Below are positions 12,201-21,437 of a DNA stretch of 64,000 nt, in pieces; the first letter of the stretch is position 1; each line of letters starts with the position of its first letter. The DNA comes from Verpa conica (lineage: Eukaryota > Ascomycota > Pezizomycetes > Pezizales > Morchellaceae). The stretch spans positions 434,001-498,000 of the forward strand of contig JAUFSD010000024.1 in the NCBI GenBank assembly GCA_033030425.1, read 5' to 3'. The notes under the pieces are model-generated. The model did not search any database. It was not told the origin of the DNA and saw only the letters and a program-made list of their open reading frames with translations. The position numbers were made by a program, and so were the translations under genes.

Positions 12201-15200
12201 ATTCCCAGTATTGTTTCCGAAACAGACCCTAGCTTACGGGCCTCTCTCGTGGATTTTACACTTTACAACTTTGAATTTCTTTCAGAGGAATCTAAGTTGA
12301 TACTATCCAAAACAAAGATTGTTCCTGTTGATAACGCAGTAGAAACATACCGATGCCCTACAGACACAGTGAGTGCAGACTTAGCTGAGTACTTTTTTCT
12401 GGACGAGCATCGAGTACCTCTACCATCGTTTCCCAGTCGCTACCTTCCAGCCCTTGCGACACTAGGAATGGCCACGAAGATGAATCAGGGCCTTATATTA
12501 GAAAGAATAACAGCGTATAATACGACAAGTCGCCCAGTGGAAGAAATTAGAGCGAAAGCCGAAAAACTAATCACTATGCACCCCCCCCCTTCCAACCTCC
12601 CCCAGGAGTACCTGAAGTACCGATGGATTCCGGCTTCATTTAAAGAAGAAGATGGACTTTACACTGCTATAGAGTGCCGGGACCCAGGAGATAAAAATCT
12701 TGTCAAATATGCAATGCCCCTCACAAAATTTTCAGTTTCTGAAGAATGGAAAGTAGTCTTAGGCTGGAAAAATCCACTCTCAGCAGAACAAATATTACGG
12801 CAGCTCAAGGGCGCGACAGAGGCTAAAGACAGCAGAGCCCTAAGGCACCTGATTACCAGCGGAGAGGTGAACCTGAGTGAATGCAACTCAAGTTTTCGAG
12901 TGGAGAGATGGGTTCCAGATACCGGAGGAATCTACCATAGACCTTGCGATACTTTTCTTCAAGATGTCCCATACATTTCGCCTTATTTTGGCACCTTGTC
13001 CTCCGATTTGAAAAGGTCCGAAAAGGCTAAGAAGTTCCTAATAGCCATGGGGATGAATGATATGCCATCCTTTAACCAGGTATCCCCACAATTTATTCCA
13101 CAACCCCGTAATCACACGTGGCCTAATTTGGTATCGATTACAGTTAAAAGAGCTCCAAGACAGACTTGCAGTTAAAGGGAGCCTTGATGAGGATGACCTG
13201 GGGGTCGCGCTTTTTATTGTGAAAGAGGTAGGACGAAGGTTTGCAAACGAAAATCTCGAGGGTTTTAAAGCACCTGATAATAAACGATCTCTTCTTCTTC
13301 TGAAAGACCTCACAGCTGGCGAACCTGGCCCTGGTGAAGAGGATCGACCAATTCTCCATCAGGGGATTTCCCCTGAAACAATTAAGCAATTATGCTTCAC
13401 AACATTTAAGGATCGCCATTTGGAGTCCCTAATCGATTCTGAGTTTGATTTCTCTCAGAAAGAGAGCCCTTCCACAGCAATTGCAGATACACTAAAACGA
13501 TATGCATCTACTACCACTTTTAGTGAATACCTTGCGAATGCCGAAGATTGCGGATCAGCGACTAAAATAGCCTGGATTCTTGACAAAACAGAAAGCTATG
13601 ATAGGAAGGGATTACTTAGTCCAGAACTAGGGAAAGTTCAAGGGCCTGCTCTCTTTTGTTATAATGATGGCGGTGAGCTACTTTCTTAAAAACCTGTACT
13701 CCAAACTTAAGCTGCAAATACTAACATGCTTAAAGAATTTTCAAATAGGGACTTTAGAGCAATTATCGATATTGGGGTCGGATCAAAACGCGACGATGCT
13801 TCTAAGATCGGAAGATTTGGGAGAGGGGCATTGACAATGTTAGTACCCTATATCCACAATTATTTTTAAGGTTTTCAACAAAAATTACTCACTAAATTAT
13901 AGGTACCATTGGACATCAGTGCCTAGCTTTATCTCTGGAGATTCTTTTGTGATTTTTGAGTAAGAACGATTTCAAGGCGATACGGTTGCTTCTGGACGAG
14001 ACATCGGTTACTAATTTTTTTTTTGATAGCCCAGAAGAGAGATATCTACCGCAAAACCCAGCGACGAGGAAGCGACGAGCAGGACTAAAGCTAAATCTTA
14101 AGGATGTCCGTAACAAATGTAATTCATCTAGTGAATTATTTTATTGAATTAACTGTCCTAACAATTTTAAGACCCTGATCAACTTCTTCCTTTTGAGGGT
14201 ATTTGTGGGTTCGATAGGGAAACCACCTTCTTCAAGGGCACCATATTTCGATTTCCATTCAGATCATCGGCTTCAAAATCAGTCCTAAGCAGCAAGAACC
14301 CGGGCCCTAGTGAAACACACCAGCAACTCGTAAGCTATTATACAGACGCGATAGATTCCCTACTCTTCCTCGAAAAGATCAACAAAATATCCTTCCTAGA
14401 TAAATATTCAACTAAGCCTATCTGGGAGGTATCATCAGTAAAGGAGCCCACGTCACATTCTAAAATCAAGAGTCTTATTATCAATGCACGATGTACAACA
14501 GAGGAGAATGAGTCCTTCCAAGCTACCAAGGAGTGGTGTGTGATCTCAGGCAAAAAGTCTGAAGATGACCTTCCCACAAATTCACTAGTGAAGATTCAGA
14601 TGAGTGATAGACTAGAAGCAAGATATGGCCTAGCTGCGTTAATATCACGAGAAGGAGAGTTCCATGGTAGAAATTATATGAGTTTACCACTACGGAAGCC
14701 TGGCAGAATGGAAGTTCCGGTCCATGTAGATGCGGTAAGTAACCTTTTGATATTCATTTTACAATAGCGTTTTTAGCACATTTATCTCGCGGTCAAAGGA
14801 TAAGGCAGGGGTGTGGGTTTTTATTCTAAACACCTAGCCATTGCATCTTTACTTGGACATCTGAAATTTCATCATTCACTTGAATAATATATATTACAGG
14901 GCTAACTCTCCTACTCTCTTAGAATCTGGTGATCCAAAGCAATCGACAATCCATTCCACTTGAAGATTCAGAAATGGAAGAGGGCTCAGAGTGGAATAAA
15001 TGGATATTTGAAAAGGGTGTCGCTCCATTGTATTTGACTTTGGTAAAATACCTGATGCAGACACACGGTACCGACGGATATCATTATTGGCCACCATATC
15101 CATCAGAACTCACCGACAATGTGTCGAGAATTATATCTACAGCATTTTGGGAGAGACTGATCTCGAGTCCGTATGAGCTCTACCCACCAGTCACACCTCT

Positions 15201-18125
15201 ATCACCTCCTGAGCCGAATCCCAGGACTATTGAGACCCCGTCAAAACTCGACTTCAAGAAGGCCGTCTTCGATCTCTTAGAACCTACCCATAGCGATTTT
15301 ATCATTCCCCTCCTTTTACAGTTTGGTCGCCATAATATTGTCTCCCCACCTCAGAGAATTCGGAATGATTTTATCGCGTGTAATCCTGAATCGATCGTGC
15401 TGTTATCTCCTAGCTACCTCCTAGAACTCATCCGAACCACCGCATACAACAATAAGCTTTTAGAAATTTGGAGAGCAAATGAAAACGATATCGAATTCTT
15501 CAACACATTGTTACTATTCATCACCAGCGATACCACGCCTGAGTCAATCAAAGGCTGTGCACTTCTACCGCTCCAGGATAACAGTTTAGGTACATTTCGT
15601 TTAAAAACGGTGACTGACAACTATTTGGTGGCTCAAACCCCGACCGAACAAGAAATATTGGATATTGCACCAAGTCTTTCCGTCCACCATGGTATTGAGT
15701 CTTCGGTGCTTGAAATTCTTATGGTCAAAGATGACCTCAATATAAAACACTTCCAGTTTGAGGATATTGCCAGACTATATAAAACAATGAACAGGCAAGA
15801 GGGCGAGTATCGCAAAAAATGGCTTGAGAAGGTATGGTCGTATTACGAATCCTGCATTCGCCTACACCCGGAAAACCAGACCTCGTACCTTGATGTTTTG
15901 AATGATCTAGAGGTATATTGCGGGACCCCTGTCGGTCTGCCTAATGCGGACACCGTCTTTATTTCGCCTACACAGTTTTCCGGTGGCTCCCTTGCAGCGA
16001 TTTTACAGCAGGCAGGCCAAGGCTCCGAGACTTCCTTCCTACAGTCATTTCAAGGCCTTATCCTACTAGACGTATCAACATTTCCGCAAATCCAAGTGCC
16101 CCAGGAACTCATAAAAGATGTCACGGGGGCTCAAGGCCTTAATCGACTTCTGAGATCTATACATATCCTTGCTACTCAGTTGGGACTCTCGGTAGAAGAA
16201 TATATTATCAAGACTCTTGATCATGATGGAATAGAGGTTAGATAATATGTTTCCCCATTATCACCACTACCCTGGCTAACTTCAACAAGACTTTGCGAAG
16301 ATTACTTGAACCTACAACAATGACTATCTTACTAAAGAATCAACCCCAATCAAAGACCTATCTGGAGAAACTTCCAATCTGGCCTTCTGAATCTGGAGAG
16401 CTTTCTTCCTATAGGCCGGCGACGAAAGCAATGCTGGCGCCGGATATTGACATCCCTTTTACAGGTATACTAGAAAATGATCCATTTATCAAGGCCAGTA
16501 TTGCAAACGATTACAGCTCCAATCTTCAAACTCTCGGGGTTAAAAAGATGAGCATCGATGAACTCCTAGAGAATAGTGTGCGTCCAGGTCAATCAATTGA
16601 GAATAACAAGATGCAACGATATAAGTCCTTCCTCAAAACTCTCTATGGACGGCATCCCCCTGCTTTCTCGAAACACCCATTGGCAATCGACGGAAACAGA
16701 AATCACTGCATGTCAAAATCCTTGTATGACTTAAAAGACAGATTTTTTCGTGCAGCGTTCAGAGACTGTCAAAAAACCCACTTTCTCCACCCTCTCCTAC
16801 GAGAATTAGATATTTGGTCAAATGTAGGACTACGTAAAGAAATGAACGAGAGTTATTACCTAGAGTGTGTGAAATCGATCGAGCGGCGACGAGCAGAGTC
16901 ACCAACAGTCGAGACTGACCAACTAGTCTTGGATGCACAGACCGTATTTGAGCATTTGACATTCGATGCTCGAGATATGGGTTCCTGGGCTCCTGAAACG
17001 TGGGCTCTTCTAAATGACACCTCTGTTCCTGTCAAGACAAAGCTTGGTGCCTGCCCCAGCCATAGAGTCCCGGAAATGAGAAGGATTCTCGAAAACAGCA
17101 GCTTCGCGAAGTTCAGGAGAGCTATCATTGAAGAATATGAGAGTATTGCATGGAGTCAGTGCCCGATCCTGCAAGCTACCCCCGGAAGAATAGTCCTCGC
17201 AAATATCTCTTCCAAAGGCATACCCTCCCCAACGATAGTTCTGAAACATCTCGCCTTTCTTTCGAAAAACCGATATGAAGTTGAACAGCACCAAATTCAA
17301 GCATATGTTAAAGACATTGAGGCAGTCTATCGATATCTCCAGGAAAGGACCAGCGAGATCCCCATCAAAGATCGAAAGGCTGAAATTTGGTTCAACGTCG
17401 AAGCGGAAGATGTTCAGTCCATGACCATATCTACCTTTTTAGGTGCTTGGAAATGTAGCGAGGATCTCTGCATGAACAAGAAGCATGATTCTGGCACTGT
17501 TCAATCTGTATTGACATTTCTTGTTCCGTTCGCCAAGTTACTTGATCATTACGGCGTGGAAAAGGTGATACCACCAGTGCCTCTAAGCGAGACTCTAGAA
17601 TTCGAGGACCACTCACAGCTCATGCTCCTCGCATTCCAAAAATTCCGGCGGGAAGGAAAATTCATCGACGTTTTCCTAGAAGTAGAGGGACAGATTCTAG
17701 GAGCTCACAGGGTAATCCTTGCTGCGGCGACGGTATACTTCGAAAAGATGTTCACGCTAGGGTTTAGAGAGTCAACAGAATGGACTATCCCACTCCCTGG
17801 GTTAGAGGCTAAAACGGTTAATGCTGTTCTTAACTACATATATTCTGGCGAGGTTCCAGAAATTGATAAATATGCCAACCCAGAAGTCACCTATCACGAT
17901 CTTATCTATCAACTCGAGGTTTCAGATCTATGGAGGCTCGATGACCTGAAAGCCAAAATAGGTGACCAACTTTCTCAAGATGAATTCATTCGACCAGAGA
18001 CTGTCATAGATATCCTCGATTCTGCAAAAAGACATCATGTGTACAGACTGGAAAGTGTCTGTAACCAATATATCAAGGACAACCAGAAGATTGTGCAACG
18101 AGAAACGCAAGGAGAGAATCCTTAA
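9276..18125 (+). CDS. Giant sacsin-like protein: two HSP90-type ATPase modules plus C-terminal BTB/POZ
   Basis: Eleven exons join in frame to 2700 residues: 9276-9620, 9685-10377, 10442-11955, 12011-13079, 13144-13672, 13736-13838, 13903-13959, 14030-14109, 14172-14734, 14923-16236 and 16290-18125. Residues ~15-240 form a sacsin-type GHKL ATPase: N-box ELCQNADDAGATKIEFVLD (E35, N39), then GPALLAFND and GKFGRGFNSVYNWTDTPS. A second, more divergent module starts near residue 1318 (NAEDCGSATKIAWILD, GPALFCYNDGEF, GRFGRGALTMYHWTSVPSF). Residues ~2547-2655 are a BTB/POZ domain (FIDVFLEVEGQILGAHRVIL, LNYIYSGEVPE). Human sacsin is an HSP90-like chaperone regulator; BTB domains often link substrates to CUL3. 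I infer a chaperone-like or ubiquitin-adaptor role; the substrate is unknown. DnaJ, HEPN and ubiquitin-like domains of animal sacsin are not visible. Introns are 53-70 nt except 14735-14922 (188 nt). Confidence 0.85.
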
Positions 18126-19489
18126 TGGTTGGTGGATTTTGCTAGTCTAAATTTAAGCAGCTACTGACAATTAAGCACTGACGCAGATCATTCAACAATA
18201 AATCTTAGATACATCATCCTAAAATTTTCACTTTAATTTATCTCGTTTATAGGTTGAGATTTATTTCTTGTTATTTCGTTTATGGTTATGGGCCTGATAT
18301 GTGAAGACTTAGAATGGTTTTATTTAAGATTTTTGCGATACTTGTCCGTTGTGTTTTATTGGTTCCCTTTTATGGCAATTGTTGTATAGCCTCGGTTCTA
18401 TGTTTTATGTTTTTTCACCTATAGTTTTCTAGACTAGTATTTATTATATCTATCATTACCTACATATTTAAAGGACCGTGATAAATTTGCTATGAAGAAT
18501 ACAGCCATGTCTTAGACCAAAGCTCCATCAGGAATTGGTTGCTGGCAAAGATAGCTGTCACGCTGTCACACAAGCTTCCTCCACACAGTAGCAGGCCGGA
18601 AGGCCCTAAACAACAACCCGAGCTCGCGTTAGTCCTGGTGATATTACGGCGATTCCGTCATTCGACCTTAGTTTAGAATCACCTGCATAGCTGGTTGCCT
18701 AAAATAAACCAACGAAACCACATATGGGAGCCAGGTCCTCGTAATGCCCTGACGTTTCCGGAATGGACTATTGCATACCATACAAAATCATAGACTTGGC
18801 ACAGTTCTTGTATGGTATGCAATAGCAGTCCAGTCTGGAAACGCCAGGGCATTACGAGTATAGTAGAATGGCAGCGCACAGCGAGGCCTAGTGGGAAATG
18901 CTTAGATAGGTCATATCCTGAAGAGGGTTCCCTTTGTCTATCTACAGATATATTGGACTTGTGATGCGAGAGCACCGCCTGAAATTGCAGCGGCCACGTG
19001 ATTACCCACTATGGTACCAAACATTGTGCGCATTGGTGCGCATTAGTGTGCACGAAATGAGACTGAGGCAGCATGCCACCTCTTAAATGTCAAGGTGAAT
19101 TTTTCAACACATTACAAACAGGAAAAGTGAGAGAATTTAGCCCTTTTTTGTTGAAACTGTAGTTTCTTCAATTTTATAAACGCGAACCAGAGCGCAAGAG
19201 AAAATAAGCCTAAAAAATAGAACCACCACAGTACGCAAAAATCATAATCATAAAGTTACCAAAGAAATATTGGATTCACCCCTCAATAGGTAGCGCCAAA
19301 CGCTAGAAAATCAAACGAAAAGAAAATGGAAACCAAAACCACAGGATCCACCTCAAAGTCGCTCACCAAAGAAATCATACAAAGCGCAGCCGAAAAAAAT
19401 ATAAAGCTGGCTTGCATAAGAAGGAAAACAAGAACAAGAGCAAACATACTTTTCCCCCTCCCCCCTCCAACAAACGACCCACACACGAC
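18126..19489. other. Convergent 3' intergenic region
   Basis: This lies between the 3' ends of the sacsin-like gene (+) and the bZIP gene (-). The first 350 bases are AT-rich and probably hold the 3' UTR and poly(A) signals. A long imperfect inverted repeat is at 18738-18858. No coding region is supported. Confidence 0.6.
18738..18858. repeat. Long foldback (inverted repeat) with 47-50-bp arms
   Basis: The left arm (18738-18784) and right arm (18809-18858) are reverse complements, with about four mismatches and one 3-base gap, separated by a 24-base loop. Arm ends read CTCGTAATGCCCTG and CAGGGCATTACGAG; the loop-proximal ends read GCATACCATACA and TGTATGGTATGC. It could be a MITE-like foldback or, if transcribed, a hairpin precursor of small RNAs. 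Confidence 0.8.
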
Positions 19490-20290
19490 TCACGATCTCC
19501 GCCTATTAGACTGCATCGCGAGGTTTTTCCAGTGTTCAACCTGCGCTTTTAGCTCCTCAATCTGAACTTCCATCTCCTCCATCCTCTCCAACTTTTTGGC
19601 TCTCGACTTGCGAGCTGCAAGTGTATTACGAGCTCGCTTCATAGCAACAGTATCTGAAGGGTCCTCAACGACAATCGGAGGCAACGGTCCCCTTTTACGT
19701 ATTCCAGATGTCTGTGACCGGCGCTGGTTCGGCCCGGAGCTAGTGCTACGGAAGCGAGGAGAAGTGCTAGGAGAATCCCCACTCTGGTCGAGGATGTCGT
19801 CGTCAGAGTAGCCAGCCCCCATTGCAGAAGAATTCTCCTGCTGCTGTTGTTGATCAGGGACTGGAGGGGAAACACTAGAATCTTCGGCGTCCTGACCCGC
19901 TTCTGGGAAGAGAGAGTACCACCCACCATCCGGCGAGATATCGTCAGGTGCAAATAGTGGAGAAGTATCATAACTGTCTGTAGGAGAATCAAAAAACGAC
20001 AGAGGCGAAGTAAGATGCGTGGTTGCAGCCGAAGCCGGTGGATTCATAAGAAGTTCTTGAGGAGAAATTGTGGGGCCCACTGTAGGAACTGAGAAATCAT
20101 GGGCAGCAGTGAACTGAGGAGATGAAAATTCAGACTTGAGACCACCGAACTCTGGCGAGAACAACTCATTAAAAGCTGCCTCGGGATCGAAGGCCTTCAT
20201 TTGCTCTGTTGTGAAAGCGTTAGATGATGTAAGACTATTAAAACGCGACGAAGCGACGAGGTTATGTGAAGGAACCGTACCCTGCTGCAT
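19490..20290 (-). CDS. cpc-1: Gcn4/CPC1-type bZIP activator of amino-acid biosynthesis genes
   Basis: This is a single-exon frame of 266 residues from the ATG at 20290 to the stop at 19490. The C-terminus is a bZIP: basic region AMKRARNTLAARKSRAKK followed by a leucine-zipper-like coiled coil (LERMEEMEVQIEELKAQVEHW). This pattern is specific to the Gcn4/CPC1/CpcA family, nuclear activators of the general amino-acid (cross-pathway) control. Acidic, hydrophobic patches (GGWYSLFPEAG, DDDILDQSGDS) are probable activation segments. The length agrees with known CPC1/CpcA proteins (about 245-280 residues). The same frame stays open upstream to an ATG at 21166, which would give 558 residues. I prefer the inner ATG because the upstream part has family-typical uORFs, no other ATG in any frame for 495 bases, and a Gcn4 site and TATA-like sequence close to the far ATG. 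An N-terminally extended form is not excluded. Confidence 0.85.
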   Translation of the reverse strand: MQQGTVPSHNLVASSRFNSLTSSNAFTTEQMKAFDPEAAFNELFSPEFGGLKSEFSSPQFTAAHDFSVPTVGPTISPQELLMNPPASAATTHLTSPLSFFDSPTDSYDTSPLFAPDDISPDGGWYSLFPEAGQDAEDSSVSPPVPDQQQQQENSSAMGAGYSDDDILDQSGDSPSTSPRFRSTSSGPNQRRSQTSGIRKRGPLPPIVVEDPSDTVAMKRARNTLAARKSRAKKLERMEEMEVQIEELKAQVEHWKNLAMQSNRRRS

Positions 20291-20600
20291 CTTATATGTG
20301 CGAATGGTAGACTCTAGCTGCTGTTGTTGTTGGGTCAAGTTCTTGAAATAAGCGGCTGCGGTTTGTGGGTCCAAGATTGGCTGCTGCTGCGGACGATGCT
20401 GCTGCTGCCTAGATTCTGGCTGACGAAGAGAAGGATCCGAAGACTGTGGTTGAGCGAACTGTTGATACGATGGTTGGGGAGCTGGCCGGTGGCTGAACGA
20501 AGAAGGCGATGTACTATATCCAAGACCTGACACGATCTCACTTACTCTACGTGGTTGGGGAAGAGAAGCGCTTCGTGGATGTTGCGGTTGGTGCACCTGA

Positions 20601-20792
20601 TTAGGGATTGCACGAGGTGATGGTTGAGGAGGTGCTGATCTCGGAGATGGGAAGAGCACAGGATCGTCGAAACTGATTTCGCTTGAAGGGTCGAAATGAG
20701 CAACGACTGGAGACCTGGGAGTCGGTGGAGGTCTGGAGTCTATCGATTGTACTTGTGGCGAAAGCCTTTGGAGTGGAGTTGGTGAAAGCCAT
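20601..20792 (-). promoter_or_regulatory. uORF2 of the CPC1-type gene (63 codons)
   Basis: It starts with a good-context ATG (GCC before, G after) and ends about 310 bases before the main start. It is in a different frame from the bZIP and has no similarity I recognise. In cpc-1/cpcA the longer second uORF is the inhibitory one; this role is inferred here. Confidence 0.55.
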
Positions 20793-20976
20793 GGCTGGTC
20801 GTTTGAGGGGAAACGCGTTGCTTCCGGGGGAAGAATGGTGACTATTGGTGGGGGGGTAAAGTCGCTAAGCGAAGAGCTCAGAGGTCCTTGGATCTCTGGG
20901 GAAGACGTGGTGAAAGCTTTTAAAAGACTGTTCCTAAAAGGAAGGGTTTTATTTGACGAGACTGAGGGGGGGGGAT

Positions 20977-20988
20977 CTAAGCGTCCAT
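20977..20988 (-). promoter_or_regulatory. uORF1 of the CPC1-type gene (3 codons)
   Basis: ATGGACGCTTAG, encoding Met-Asp-Ala-stop. It has A at -3 and G at +4, a favourable start context. A very short first uORF is typical of the permissive uORF1 in this family. Confidence 0.6.
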
Positions 20989-21100
20989 GATTCCTGCGGG
21001 GGGGGAACTGGGGTAGATATATGTGTGCAGTTTGAAATAGTGGGAGATGAGGGAAGAAGAAGGAAAAAGAGAAGAGAAAGAGGAGGGGGGTGGAGGGAAA

Positions 21101-21107
21101 TGAGTCA
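21101..21107. promoter_or_regulatory. Candidate CPRE/Gcn4 site (TGAGTCA) for autoregulation
   Basis: A perfect TGASTCA heptamer lies about 110 bases upstream of uORF1, beside a TATAAG sequence (minus strand) and just upstream of a pyrimidine-rich tract. Neurospora cpc-1 is known to be autoregulated through such sites. The heptamer is expected by chance several times in 64 kb, so the position is suggestive only. Confidence 0.4.
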
Positions 21108-21327
21108 GATCTTATAGGGGTCGCGTTGAGTGGCCGCCGTGCTGCAGTGTGCGTGTGGGCTGCCAAGGATGGAGCAAAGGGAAGAAAAGAGAGACGCGAA
21201 AAAGCAATATAATAATATAATTTATAATTTATAATTCAAAAGAAAATGATTGAGAGACTTTATTACTGTATTTTGTAATTCAACGGTAAACTGATTTGTT
21301 TTTTTAGACATTACCTATGTTATCCGG

Positions 21328-21437
21328 TCGCTCTCCCTCTCTCTCTCTCTCTCCCTCTCTCTCTCCCATCTTCATTGCCCCCCACTCCCTACCTCGCAGC
21401 GTCCGCACACACGCACACACACACGCACACACACAGC
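21328..21437. repeat. (CT)n and (AC)n microsatellites
   Basis: A CTCTCT-rich block (about 21328-21366) and an ACACAC-rich block (about 21404-21437), separated by ~40 bases, lie upstream of the bZIP gene. Confidence 0.85.

Larger units (their letters stand above)
20291..20999 (-). promoter_or_regulatory. uORF-bearing 5' leader of the CPC1-type gene
   Basis: On the minus strand only two ATG triplets occur between ~21000 and the main start at 20290. One opens a 3-codon uORF (20988-20977) and one a 63-codon uORF (20792-20601). A ~495-base ATG-free stretch, in all three frames, follows the second. Gcn4-family mRNAs (GCN4, N. crassa cpc-1, A. nidulans cpcA) are controlled translationally by leader uORFs, the latter two by two uORFs, so the arrangement fits starvation-regulated reinitiation. 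The transcript ends are not proven from sequence. Confidence 0.65.
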
